From contig CAIYOB010000283.1 in assembly GCA_903927685.1 (NCBI GenBank), positions 1 through 33,504 of the forward strand: a stretch of DNA of 33,504 nucleotides. The letters are read 5' to 3'. The stretch is from an uncultured Planctomycetaceae bacterium (lineage in GTDB: Bacteria; Planctomycetota; Planctomycetia; Pirellulales; Pirellulaceae). This document shows, in pieces, positions 22,530-30,379 of this stretch. Under the pieces are notes generated by a model, which searched no databases, was not told the origin of the DNA, and saw only the letters and a list, made by a program, of their open reading frames with translations. Numbering within the stretch: position 1 is the first letter of the stretch; every line of letters begins with the position of its first letter. The translations under genes and the position numbers were made by a program.

Positions 22530-23528
22530 ATGCAACGCACCGTGATGCTCTGCGCGTCGCTGCTGACGCTCGCGGCCGCCGTCGTCGGTCATGCCGACCA
22601 GGCAGCCGATCCATTCCTGGGGGATTGGCAAGGCCAGGGCTTGGTCGCCCAGGTGATCCCGCGGGGCGACGGCAAGTACCAGCTGAACCTGCTGCCCGAG
22701 TTCGACGTCAAATGCCAGCCGCTGGCCGTGGTCACCGGCCAGGCGACCGACGGCGTGCTGCGGTTTGCCCAGGACGGCTGGAGCGGCCAGGCCCAAGGTC
22801 AGCAGATGACAGTGACGCGGCCGGGAAGCGGCCAGCCCGAGTCGTGCACCTTGAAACCCGTCGTGCGGCTCTCGCCGACCGTCGGCGCGAAACCACCCCA
22901 GGGCGCGGTCGTGCTGTTCGACGGCACCGGTTTCGAAGCCTGGGAAGTCCAAGCCGCGAAGAACGCCCCCGCCGAAATCGCGTGGGAGCGATGCGAGGAT
23001 TTCATGCGGGTGACGCCCGTCAACGCGGAAACGCGGGCCGGGCATTCACTGATCACCAAACGGGCGTTCCGCGATTTCCGCATGCACTTTGAGTTCCGCT
23101 TGGCACTGATGGCCGACAAGACCGGCCAGGCGCGGTCCAACGGCGGCCTGGTGTTCGGAGACGCCAACTGGTACGAGATCCAGGTGCTGGACAGCTACGG
23201 CTTGGAAGGCTTGGACAACGAGTGCGGCGGCATCTACAAAGTCGGCGCCCCGGCGGTCAACATGTGCCGTCCGCCGCTGCTGTGGCAGACGTACGATCTC
23301 GAGTATCGGGCCCCGCGTTACGCCGCGGACGGCCAGCGGACCCAGCCGGGCCGGATCAGCGTCCGGCACAACGGCGTCCCCATCCATCAGGATGCCGAGT
23401 TGCCCGATACGCCGCAGGCCGAACAGCGGCGAAAGGCCGATCCGGACTCGATCCCCACCGGCCGGATCATCCTGCACTATCACCGGGATCCCGTCGAGTA
23501 CCGCAACATCTGGCTCGTGGAACAGTGA
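22530..23528 (+). CDS. Secreted DUF1080 protein (3-keto-disaccharide hydrolase-like)
   Basis: 332 residues from ATG 22530 with AAAGGA upstream. A signal peptide (MQRTVMLCASLLTLAAAVVG) is followed by a small N-terminal beta domain (PFLGDWQGQGLVAQVIPRGD) and then the jelly-roll DUF1080 domain from about residue 125. Its blocks are VVLFDGTGFEAWEV, MRVTPVNAETRAGHSLITKR, DFRMHFEFRLAL, SNGGLVFGDANWYEIQVLDS, GIYKVGAPAVNMCRPPLLWQ, ISVRHNGVPIHQDAELP and GRIILHYHRDPVEYRNIWLV. DUF1080 members are known to act on 3-keto-glycosides or to have a concanavalin-like sugar-binding role. It lies between a Gfo/Idh/MocA gene and the glycan operon; only six bases separate it from the next start. Confidence 0.9.
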   Translation: MQRTVMLCASLLTLAAAVVGHADQAADPFLGDWQGQGLVAQVIPRGDGKYQLNLLPEFDVKCQPLAVVTGQATDGVLRFAQDGWSGQAQGQQMTVTRPGSGQPESCTLKPVVRLSPTVGAKPPQGAVVLFDGTGFEAWEVQAAKNAPAEIAWERCEDFMRVTPVNAETRAGHSLITKRAFRDFRMHFEFRLALMADKTGQARSNGGLVFGDANWYEIQVLDSYGLEGLDNECGGIYKVGAPAVNMCRPPLLWQTYDLEYRAPRYAADGQRTQPGRISVRHNGVPIHQDAELPDTPQAEQRRKADPDSIPTGRIILHYHRDPVEYRNIWLVEQ

Positions 23529-23534
23529 GCGATT

Positions 23535-24263
23535 GTGGCCGGCAGCACCGGTTCGGGACTGTTCGTTGTCTGCGTGCACGACGTGCATCCCGGCACGTTG
23601 CCGGAGATCCTGCCGGTACTCGACGCCGTGCGTCCCCTCGTGGGCAACGCGGTGGCGCTGGCGGTGACACCGAAACCGGACGGGCTGGCATGGCCCACGG
23701 GCGCGGCGACGGACGTGTTACGGCGGGCGCTGAACGAATCCGCAGGCGAGGTTCTCCTGCACGGGCTGACGCATCGGCGGCGCTGGTCGTTGGACCCGCT
23801 GTCGTGGCTGATCGGCCGGGCGGATGAACTGGTCGGCTTGCCGCGGGCCCAGGTTCTGGCACGCACGCGGGAAGGGCTGGAAGTGCTTCGCGCCCGCGTC
23901 GGGCGCGAGGTGCGCGGCGTCGTCCCGCCGGGCTGGCGCAGCGGCTATCTCCGCGAACTGCTCGGCGCGCTCGACCTGTCGTTCCTGGTCGGAATGGGGA
24001 CCCTCGTGACGGCCTCCGGGACCCGACGCGCGCTGGCGACGTGGTCGTGGGACGCCGGCCCCGTCGCTGCCGCGGGCTGGATGCTCGAGTGGGCAGGCTC
24101 CGCCATGGCCCGCGGCGCGGCGACGCCGGTCGTGGTCGTGCATCCTGCGGACGTCAAGCGGGGATTCCTCCCGCGGGCGCTGAAACGCATTCGTCAGCTT
24201 CTGGACGACGGACGCGTCCCCGTGTCATTTGAAACACTGGCAGCCAGCATGGAGCGGCCATGA
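23535..24263 (+). CDS. DUF2334 / polysaccharide deacetylase-like protein
   Basis: 242 residues from GTG 23535, six bases after the previous stop; no later start is better supported. The core has FVVCVHDVHPGTLPEIL (D16, H18 near the N-terminus) and LLHGLTHRR with H76 and H80 in the H-x3-H metal-site pattern, then GVVPPGWRSGYLRELLGAL. This is the NodB-type deacetylase fold in its DUF2334 form, which removes N- or O-acyl groups from glycans or glycolipids. There is no leader, so it acts in the cytoplasm on a precursor. Its stop overlaps the next ATG (ATGA), and it opens a tightly coupled block of four genes that all look like enzymes of one pathway. Confidence 0.8.
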   Translation: MAGSTGSGLFVVCVHDVHPGTLPEILPVLDAVRPLVGNAVALAVTPKPDGLAWPTGAATDVLRRALNESAGEVLLHGLTHRRRWSLDPLSWLIGRADELVGLPRAQVLARTREGLEVLRARVGREVRGVVPPGWRSGYLRELLGALDLSFLVGMGTLVTASGTRRALATWSWDAGPVAAAGWMLEWAGSAMARGAATPVVVVHPADVKRGFLPRALKRIRQLLDDGRVPVSFETLAASMERP

Positions 24264-24868
24264 AGCGACTGCTGGAGCGATTGCTGGAGCGCCGTGCCCA
24301 GGCCCTGGCTTGCCGGCTCGCACCTTTCCTGCCGGACTGCGGCAGCGTCCTGGACATCGGCTGCGGAACGGGTCACAATGCGGCGGCGCTGCGGGCGAGG
24401 TGCCCGCGACTGGCGATTCACGAGGCGGACGTCGTCGACATGAAAGTCGTAGGCGACGCGCCGGCGCTGATCCGCGCAGCCGTCCTGCCGTTCGCTGAGG
24501 CCCGTTTCGATTGCGGCTTGCTGCTGTTTGTGCTGCATTATCCTGCCGATCCCGGGCCACTCCTGTGCGAGTCGCACCGCGTTCTGCGCCAGCGGTTACT
24601 GGTCCTTCAATCCACCTGGGGCAATGCCTTCTCCCACGGACTGCTCCGCGGCCGCGAGTGGCTGCAGGGCGTCGCGATGTTTCACGTCGCGCTGCGGGCC
24701 GGTTTGATCCGGCCGTGCCCCTGTCCGCTCCGCCCCGCCCGGCTCTGGGATCGTCCGAATCTGGAACAGCTGTTCCGCGTCTCGGGATGGAGGGTGCAGT
24801 GCCGGCAGGAGGAACGTTGGCCCGGCACGCGCCTGAGCCGCGATTTGTTTGTCCTGGAGCGAGCATGA
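24260..24868 (+). CDS. Class I SAM-dependent methyltransferase
   Basis: 202 residues from ATG 24260, overlapping the previous stop by ATGA. Motif I is SVLDIGCGTGHNAAALRARC (residues 29-48), an acidic motif II follows (HEADVVDM), and a motif IV-like region is RFDCGLLLFVLHYPADP. The C-terminal part (WLQGVAMFHVALRAGLIRPC) is less conserved, and the acceptor is unknown. Position between a deacetylase-like gene and a glycosyltransferase suggests a glycan, lipid or small secondary metabolite as acceptor. Family certain; substrate inferred only from context. Confidence 0.85.
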   Translation: MKRLLERLLERRAQALACRLAPFLPDCGSVLDIGCGTGHNAAALRARCPRLAIHEADVVDMKVVGDAPALIRAAVLPFAEARFDCGLLLFVLHYPADPGPLLCESHRVLRQRLLVLQSTWGNAFSHGLLRGREWLQGVAMFHVALRAGLIRPCPCPLRPARLWDRPNLEQLFRVSGWRVQCRQEERWPGTRLSRDLFVLERA

Positions 24869-25635
24869 GCACCCGGCGTATCTCCCTTATCATCCCGGCG
24901 CGCAACGAGGCAGCGCAGATTCGCGGCACGCTCGAAGCGGCGCTCGCCGCGGTCAGTGAACTCAGGCGAGCGGACGCCGCTGGGCCGTGTGCCGGGCGTG
25001 CCGGCGACGCCGAGGTCTTGGTGGTGGACAACGACAGCACGGACGCCACGGTCGCAGTGATTGCCGAACTGGCGGTCAGCGCCAGCGTGCGCGTGCTGGC
25101 CTGCCGCCGCCGGGGCGCGGCGGTGGCCCGCAATGTCGGAGCGGCCCACGCCGGCGGGGACATCCTCGTGTTCATCGACGCCGACACGCGCGTGCCTCCC
25201 GAGGCACTCGTCCGCATTCGCGAACTGGTCGAGGAGCACGGCTACGGGGCCGGGATCTTTCGCCTGGCCGCCCAGCGTCCGGGCCTGCGAGGCGCGTGTT
25301 GGTGGGCGTTCTGGAACGTCGTGCGTCTGCTCCCCCTGCCCCGGGCCAAGGCGATGCCGGCGTTCATGTTCTGCACGCGCAGCGTCTTTGCGAGTTACGG
25401 CCCTTTCGATGAAGCGGTCGCCATCGGTGAGGAGTGGCCCATCCTGGCGGACTTGTACCGCGCCGAGCGGCACCGGCTGGTTTACGATCGCACGTTGACC
25501 GCCCGCACGTCGGGCCGGCGCATGGAACGGCAAGTCTTCGGCTACGCGCGGACGTTGGCCAAGTACGTGCTGGCCATACTCTGGCCGCCGGCCCGCGTGA
25601 ACTACACCGATTGCATCCGCGAGGAGACGTTGTGA
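24865..25635 (+). CDS. Glycosyltransferase family 2
   Basis: 256 residues from ATG 24865, overlapping the methyltransferase stop by ATGA; the open frame upstream to 24511 is a shadow. GT-A fold motifs are ISLIIPARNEAAQIRGTLEA at 6, VVDNDSTDATVAVI at 53, RRGAAVARNVGAAHAGGDIL at 82 and LVFIDADTR with the DxD pair D105/D107. An acceptor-region element GPFDEAVAIGEEWPILADL follows, with a short hydrophobic stretch near the C-terminus (YVLAILWPP). GT2 enzymes transfer a sugar from a nucleotide sugar, or polyprenyl-phosphate precursors. Length is short, as in glycosyltransferases that build small glycolipids or decorate polyprenyl carriers. Acceptor unknown. Confidence 0.9.
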   Translation: MSTRRISLIIPARNEAAQIRGTLEAALAAVSELRRADAAGPCAGRAGDAEVLVVDNDSTDATVAVIAELAVSASVRVLACRRRGAAVARNVGAAHAGGDILVFIDADTRVPPEALVRIRELVEEHGYGAGIFRLAAQRPGLRGACWWAFWNVVRLLPLPRAKAMPAFMFCTRSVFASYGPFDEAVAIGEEWPILADLYRAERHRLVYDRTLTARTSGRRMERQVFGYARTLAKYVLAILWPPARVNYTDCIREETL

Positions 25636-26483
25636 GATTCGGCCTGCCGTACCGGTTCCGCCGGGCCCTCGGCCTGCTGATGAGGCACGTCAAGACCTGC
25701 CACGCATGCCGCCAGGCGGACGCCGGGCAATTCATCCGGGCCCGAACCTGGTACGCCGCCTGGCTCATTCCGCCGGGCAACTGGTATCTGAGCTGGTTGT
25801 CGACCGGAGTCAGCATGCTGCCGACCAGCCTCTGGCTGGATTGGGAGTGCCGGATGTATGCGGAGTTGTCGCCGCTGCTCGCGCAGCGTGCCGGCCGCCG
25901 CCAGTTGCTGCTGCCCCGAATCCCGGGCGAGACACTGGCCGCGATTCTCTCCGCCCCCACGCAGGAACTGTCGCGCAAGATTCAAGCGGTCCGACTTGCG
26001 GCCGCCGCGCTGATCGAGACGCACCGGCACAATGTGCCGTGGCCGGATGGCATTTCCCGCCCGTTCAGTCACGGCGATGCGACGGCGCGAAACGTCCTGT
26101 GCGACGTCACAGGCGGCCGCGCTACGTGGATCGACTTCGAGACTCTTCACGATCCCTGCCGCACGGTTGCCTGGCGCCAGGCCGACGACCTCCGAGCACT
26201 GGTCTGGTCGGCGGCTGAGTCGATCGGCAGCGACGCGTTCGAGGCCCTGTGCGCCGCGATCCTCGACGTTGTATCGGACACCGCGGTGCTGCGCGAGTTG
26301 GCCCACGTGGCGGCCAGCGGGCGGCCCAACGTCTACCACCTCGCCCAAGGAACGCTCTCGCTCAGCCAACATCGCCGGCTGTGCAGCATCCTCGCCGTTG
26401 CGATACCACAAGTGCGCGCCACTCGTCCCGGCGGCAGGGCCGAGTCCGGCGGAGATGGGTCGGTTGGCGCAGGGGGACCGTGA
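25632..26483 (+). CDS. APH/LPS-kinase-like phosphotransferase
   Basis: 283 residues from GTG 25632, overlapping the GT2 stop (GTGA). The kinase-like catalytic loop is RPFSHGDATARNVL (H147-G148-D149, N154) followed by the metal-binding WIDFETLHDP (D168). An N-lobe Glu may be E72 (WLDWECRMYAEL) and a hinge LPRIPGETL precedes the C-lobe. The usual ATP-site lysine is not obvious, so the N-lobe is divergent. The family includes aminoglycoside, choline and lipopolysaccharide-core kinases. The tail (RPGGRAESGGDGSVGAGGP) looks disordered. Coupled position after a GT2 suggests it phosphorylates the sugar or lipid made there, which is inference. Confidence 0.75.
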   Translation: MRFGLPYRFRRALGLLMRHVKTCHACRQADAGQFIRARTWYAAWLIPPGNWYLSWLSTGVSMLPTSLWLDWECRMYAELSPLLAQRAGRRQLLLPRIPGETLAAILSAPTQELSRKIQAVRLAAAALIETHRHNVPWPDGISRPFSHGDATARNVLCDVTGGRATWIDFETLHDPCRTVAWRQADDLRALVWSAAESIGSDAFEALCAAILDVVSDTAVLRELAHVAASGRPNVYHLAQGTLSLSQHRRLCSILAVAIPQVRATRPGGRAESGGDGSVGAGGP

Positions 26484-26590
26484 TGCCAGAATACGGGCTG
26501 CCTTCGGCGACCGCCGTGGTGGAGACGCTGTGTTGCGGTACGAGAGTCCGTTCCCCTTGTTGCGAGTCGCCTCCAATTGCGAGCACGAGC

Positions 26591-27916
26591 ATGAGCCCAG
26601 AACCTGCAGTTCGTTCGGCCGAGAGTGGTCAGGAAGTCACGTCCCTGCGCGACCTGTCGCCGCAGCAGTGGAAGTCGGGCATCGCGGCCTGGCTGGGCTG
26701 GCTGTTCGACGGCTTGGACATGCACCTGTACACGCTGGTCGCGACGCCGTTTGTCGCGCAATTGCTGCACGTGGGCCAGACAGACGCCGCCGTGGGCTAT
26801 TACAGCTCGGTCATCCAGGCCGCGTTCTTGGTCGGCTGGGCGCTGGGGGGTGGGTTCTTTGGCCGGATCGGCGACCGCATGGGCCGAGCGCGGGCGCTGG
26901 TTCTGACCATCTTGACGTATGCGCTGTTCACTGGACTATCGTTCTTTGCCCAGACCTGGTGGCAGCTGATGCTCTGCCGCTTCCTGGCGGCGCTGGGGAT
27001 CGGCGGCGAGTGGGCGGTGGGGGCGTCCCTGTTGTCGGAAACGTGGCCGCGCCGCTGGCGGCCGTGGATTGCGGCGACGCTGCAGAGCGCCGTCAATATC
27101 GGCGTCCTGCTGGCCATGGTCGCCGGCGTGCTGGTCTCGATCGTCGCCGCGTCCAGCGAGACCTACGCGTACCGCAGTGTCTTCCTGGTCGGCATCCTGC
27201 CCGCCGTGCTAGTGCTCTGGATCCGGCGCGCGGTCCCGGAACCCGAAGAATGGCACCTGGCGAAACAGCAAGCACAGGGCGCGACGCCCGGGATCGCGGA
27301 TCTGTTCCGCGGCTCGGTCCTCCGGACGACGATCCTGACGATCCTGGTCTGCGCCACGTCCTTGACCGCCCATTGGGCGTTCATGTTCTGGTCGCTGCAG
27401 CACCTGCGGAACCTGCCCGACGTCAAGGCCTGGACGGACCTGGAACGGACGACGTTCGTCAGTCACGCGATGATCCTGCTGATGCTCACGTCGATTGCCG
27501 GCAACTTCCTGGCCGCCTTGATTGCCCGCTTCCTGGGCTACCGCTGGACGATCAGCCTGATGTGCGTGGCCTATGGCTGCTCGATGTACCTGACGTACAG
27601 CGTCACTCGCCCGCACGAGGACTTGTTCTGGTGCCTGTGTGCGATGGGCGTCTGCCAGGGCCTGTTTGGCTTGTTCACGATGTACATGCCGCCGCTGTTT
27701 CCGACGTTGCTGCGGACCACGGGGGCGGGTTTTTGCTACAACATCGGCCGCATCGTGGCGGCTGCCGGGACCGTGTTCTTCGGGCTGTTCTCCAAGGTCG
27801 GCGACCACCGCCTGGCCCTGCTGTACGCGGCCTGGCTGTTCCTGCCGGCGGCCGCCGTGGCCTTGCTGCTGTCGGAACCCCCGGATGAAAAAGGAACCGT
27901 GTCGCCGGCCGAGTAG
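26591..27916 (+). CDS. MFS transporter
   Basis: 441 residues from ATG 26591. An earlier in-frame ATG at 26483 overlaps the kinase stop (TGATG) and has AGGGGG upstream, so a start there (adding 36 Cys-rich, poorly conserved residues) is possible. About twelve transmembrane segments are visible. The signature loop between TM2 and TM3 is GGGFFGRIGDRMGRARALVL, and TM4 has LMLCRFLAALGIGGEWAVGA, close to the sugar/metabolite:H+ symporter group. A hydrophilic central loop (VPEPEEWHLAKQQAQGAT) separates the halves. Being the last gene of the run, it may export or import the product or substrate of the enzymes before it. This is suggestive only. Confidence 0.88.
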   Translation: MSPEPAVRSAESGQEVTSLRDLSPQQWKSGIAAWLGWLFDGLDMHLYTLVATPFVAQLLHVGQTDAAVGYYSSVIQAAFLVGWALGGGFFGRIGDRMGRARALVLTILTYALFTGLSFFAQTWWQLMLCRFLAALGIGGEWAVGASLLSETWPRRWRPWIAATLQSAVNIGVLLAMVAGVLVSIVAASSETYAYRSVFLVGILPAVLVLWIRRAVPEPEEWHLAKQQAQGATPGIADLFRGSVLRTTILTILVCATSLTAHWAFMFWSLQHLRNLPDVKAWTDLERTTFVSHAMILLMLTSIAGNFLAALIARFLGYRWTISLMCVAYGCSMYLTYSVTRPHEDLFWCLCAMGVCQGLFGLFTMYMPPLFPTLLRTTGAGFCYNIGRIVAAAGTVFFGLFSKVGDHRLALLYAAWLFLPAAAVALLLSEPPDEKGTVSPAE

Positions 27917-27933
27917 GGCTGTCGCCCCGGCCG

Positions 27934-28716
27934 TCAGCGGCCCAGCAACCGGTCCACGGCCGGGCCGATGTCGGGACTGGCCATCAGGGATTCGCCGACC
28001 AGGATCGCGTTGACGCCCGCGGCCTGCAGCAGTTGGGCGTCAGCCGCGGTGTGGATGCCGCTCTCACCGACCACCAGCCGGTCGCGCGGGATCTGGTCGC
28101 GCAAGCGCACGGTGTGCTGGAGGTCGACCGCAAAGCTCCTCAGGTCGCGGTTGTTGACGCCGATCAAGCGCGCGCCGCAAGCCAGGACGCGGGGCAGATT
28201 GGCTGGATCGTACAATTCGACCAGCGGCGTCAGGCCCAGCTGCAACGCTTCGGCATGCAAGCGGGGCAACCGTTCGTCATCCAGGCACTCGGCGATCAAC
28301 AGGACCGCATCGGCGCCGGCCAGTCGGGCTTCGAGCAACTGGTAGCCGTCCAGGATAAAGTCCTTGCGCAGCAGCGGAATGTCGACCGCCGCCCGGATCT
28401 CGGCCAGGTACTGCAGGGAGCCTTGAAAATACGACTGGTCCGTCAGGACGCTGATCGCCGCCGCGCCGTGCCGCTGGTACGTGCGGGCGATTTCCACCGG
28501 ATGAAAGTCCGCCCGGATGACGCCCTTGGACGGACTGGCCTTCTTGACTTCGGCGATCAGGTGGATCTGGCCCGGACCGGACAAGGCGGCCAGGAAATCG
28601 CGGACCGGTGGGGCGTCCGGCAGGGCCGCTCGCAGTTCCGCTTCGGGACGAGCCTGCCGGGCGGCGGCAATCTCCTGACGTTTGGTCGCCACGATCTGGT
28701 CGAGAATGGTGCTCAC
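27934..28716 (-). CDS. trpC: Indole-3-glycerol phosphate synthase
   Basis: 260 residues, the usual length. The GTG at 28716 (STILDQIVATKRQEIAAAR follows) is chosen because the family starts here; the ATG at 28749 would add 11 unlikely residues and has no ribosome-binding site. The (beta/alpha)8 barrel motifs are LIAEVKKASPSKGVIRADF (substrate loop with catalytic Lys), SVLTDQSYFQGSL, PLLRKDFILDGYQLLEARLA (second catalytic Lys), AVLLIAECLDDERL, IGVNNRDLRSFAVDL and VVGESGIHTAADAQ. It closes the indole ring in tryptophan synthesis, in the cytoplasm. No other trp gene is adjacent, so it is a solitary locus. It converges with the MFS gene, only 17 bases apart. Confidence 0.96.
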   Translation of the reverse strand: MSTILDQIVATKRQEIAAARQARPEAELRAALPDAPPVRDFLAALSGPGQIHLIAEVKKASPSKGVIRADFHPVEIARTYQRHGAAAISVLTDQSYFQGSLQYLAEIRAAVDIPLLRKDFILDGYQLLEARLAGADAVLLIAECLDDERLPRLHAEALQLGLTPLVELYDPANLPRVLACGARLIGVNNRDLRSFAVDLQHTVRLRDQIPRDRLVVGESGIHTAADAQLLQAAGVNAILVGESLMASPDIGPAVDRLLGR

Positions 28717-28853
28717 GTGGATGTCTTTTTCCCTGGGTTGGCGTAACATGCTGGATAGTTCATAGTGTAGCGGAACCAGCGCCCGCAGACAAAACGGGAT
28801 CTGGGGGGCGACGCCCGGAATTGAGTGCGTCCGGCAGGCCGGACGATCGCACG

Positions 28854-29129
28854 ATGCAAACCAACTCGGACAGCCAGCGCGAAGTGCCGCGGCGGCGGCC
28901 CCAATTCACGATCGGCGGCCTGCTGCTGCTGATGGTCGTGTGCAGCTTCATGGCGGCGGCCGGGTCCTACCTGGTGCGCAGCCTGCAGCGGCCCGCGGGG
29001 GCCAATCGCTTGATCTTCATCCTGTTCACGCTGCTCGCTCCTGTCGTCCTGGTGATCGTCGCCAGCCTGCTCCGCCAAGCCACGCTGTGGATCCGGCGGC
29101 GCCGCCGTGCCGGGAACGGCAGGGGGTAA
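28854..29129 (+). CDS. Small membrane protein with two transmembrane segments
   Basis: 91 residues from ATG 28854; only a weak ribosome-binding site. After a charged head (REVPRRRPQ) comes FTIGGLLLLMVVCSFMAAAG, resembling the FS(L/I)RxLLLxM pattern of many planctomycete membrane proteins, then a second segment RLIFILFTLLAPVVLVIVAS and a basic tail (WIRRRRRAGNGRG). Divergent from trpC with a 137-base gap. Function unknown. Confidence 0.7.
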   Translation: MQTNSDSQREVPRRRPQFTIGGLLLLMVVCSFMAAAGSYLVRSLQRPAGANRLIFILFTLLAPVVLVIVASLLRQATLWIRRRRRAGNGRG

Positions 29130-29248
29130 CGCCGGGGCTCGGATCGCCGTGCCGCCCAACGTAACATACCACAAGCGTCCGCCCCGCCAAGTGTCCGTAC
29201 TGGCGGTGCGAATTCTGGTCCAGCGAGACGGGCTCAAAGGTGTTGCAG

Positions 29249-29274
29249 CGAAAAAGACACCCGACCCTTTTTCG
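29249..29274. terminator. AT-rich hairpin downstream of amn
   Basis: CGAAAAAG (29249-29256) is the exact reverse complement of CTTTTTCG (29267-29274), with a 10-base loop ACACCCGACC. It lies 47 bases beyond the stop of the minus-strand AMP nucleosidase gene and 119 bases beyond the small plus-strand gene, so it could serve both. The stem has few G-C pairs, so this is weak as an intrinsic terminator. Confidence 0.3.
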
Positions 29275-29321
29275 TGTGCTCTTCGTGTGCGATGCCCTGC
29301 GGTTCCGGAAGTTGCACGGGC

Positions 29322-30095
29322 TCAGAATACAAGATACCGCACCGACTCGCCCGAGTTCTTCAGTTCCCGGAGCGACTCCACGCCGATCTTCAAATGCAGC
29401 TCGGCATACCTTTCCGTCACGGTCACGTCGCTCTGATCCGTCTTCACCCCCTCGGGTGTCATGGGGATGTCGGAAACGAGCAGGAAAGCCCCGTGCGAGA
29501 TCCGGTTAGCGAAACTGGCGATGAACAGGGTCGCTGTCTCCATGTCGATCCCGATACACCTGGTCCGCCGCAGGTACGCCTTGAATTGGTCGTCGTGCTC
29601 CCAGACGCGGCGGTTCGTCGTATAGATGGTGCCCGTGTGGTAGTTCAGGCTGTTCGCGACGATGGTGTGCGAGACCGCCTTTTGCAGCTGGAACGACGGC
29701 AGAGCCGGAATCTCCGGTGGGAAATAGCTGTCCGACGTGCCTTCGGCTCGTACGGCGGCGATCGGCAGGATGAAGTCACCGACCTGGACCTCTTCCTTCA
29801 GTCCGCCGCACTTGCCAAGGAACAAAACCGCTTGCGGTTGGACGACGGACAGCAGGTCGCACACGGTAGCGGCATTGGGCGATCCCATGCCGAAATTGAC
29901 AAGCGTGATCCCATCCGCCGACGTGACGGTTTGCATGGGACGATGCAGGCCGCGGATCTTGGCCTTTTCCATCCGGGCGAAATCGTGGACGTAGGAAATG
30001 AAATTGGTCAGCAGGATGTACTTGCCGAATGCCTCCACGGGCGTGTCGGTGTACCGGGGCAGCCAGTTTGTGACGATCTCTTCCTTGGTCTTCAT
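29322..30095 (-). CDS. amn: AMP nucleosidase, short form
   Basis: 257 residues from ATG 30095 (GGAAG upstream). It starts MKTKEEIVTNWLPRYTDTPV, and the purine nucleoside phosphorylase-type core follows: ITLVNFGMGSPNAATVCDLL, AVLFLGKCGGLKEEVQVGDF, AEGTSDSYFPPEIPALPSFQ, GIDMETATLFI and HGAFLLVSDIPMTPEG. These match AMP nucleosidase (Amn), which cleaves AMP to adenine and ribose-5-phosphate. The enterobacterial enzyme is about twice as long, with an N-terminal regulatory domain; that domain is absent here, as in the short forms of several other phyla. It acts in purine recycling in the cytoplasm. No operon partner. Confidence 0.9.
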   Translation of the reverse strand: MKTKEEIVTNWLPRYTDTPVEAFGKYILLTNFISYVHDFARMEKAKIRGLHRPMQTVTSADGITLVNFGMGSPNAATVCDLLSVVQPQAVLFLGKCGGLKEEVQVGDFILPIAAVRAEGTSDSYFPPEIPALPSFQLQKAVSHTIVANSLNYHTGTIYTTNRRVWEHDDQFKAYLRRTRCIGIDMETATLFIASFANRISHGAFLLVSDIPMTPEGVKTDQSDVTVTERYAELHLKIGVESLRELKNSGESVRYLVF

Positions 30096-30161
30096 GGTTC
30101 AGTCTTCCGGGGTGAGACCTCGCGCTCCAACATACTGTATCGTCACCCCGAACCGAATCCA

Positions 30162-30191
30162 CTCCCCCGCCCGGATCTCCCCCGCCCGGAT
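30162..30191. repeat. 15-bp tandem duplication
   Basis: CTCCCCCGCCCGGAT occurs twice in a row (30162-30176, 30177-30191), exact copies. It lies in the 284-base gap between the amn start and the 3' end of the hydrolase gene, where I see no gene. Confidence 0.85.
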
Positions 30192-30379
30192 CTCCTGGTC
30201 CGCGTCCGTAACCCGCGAAACGGGCTCGCCTTCGGCTTGGCAACACAACCACGTGCTCGCGACCGGCGAGCGTTCCCGGCGGCGACGTTCCCGCTGAAAG
30301 TCGAAGGGGAAACCGGCGGTCGAACACACCGGCCGGGGCGGGAGTTCCGCGCCGACCGCGGCGGTCGGCAACCGCCAAC

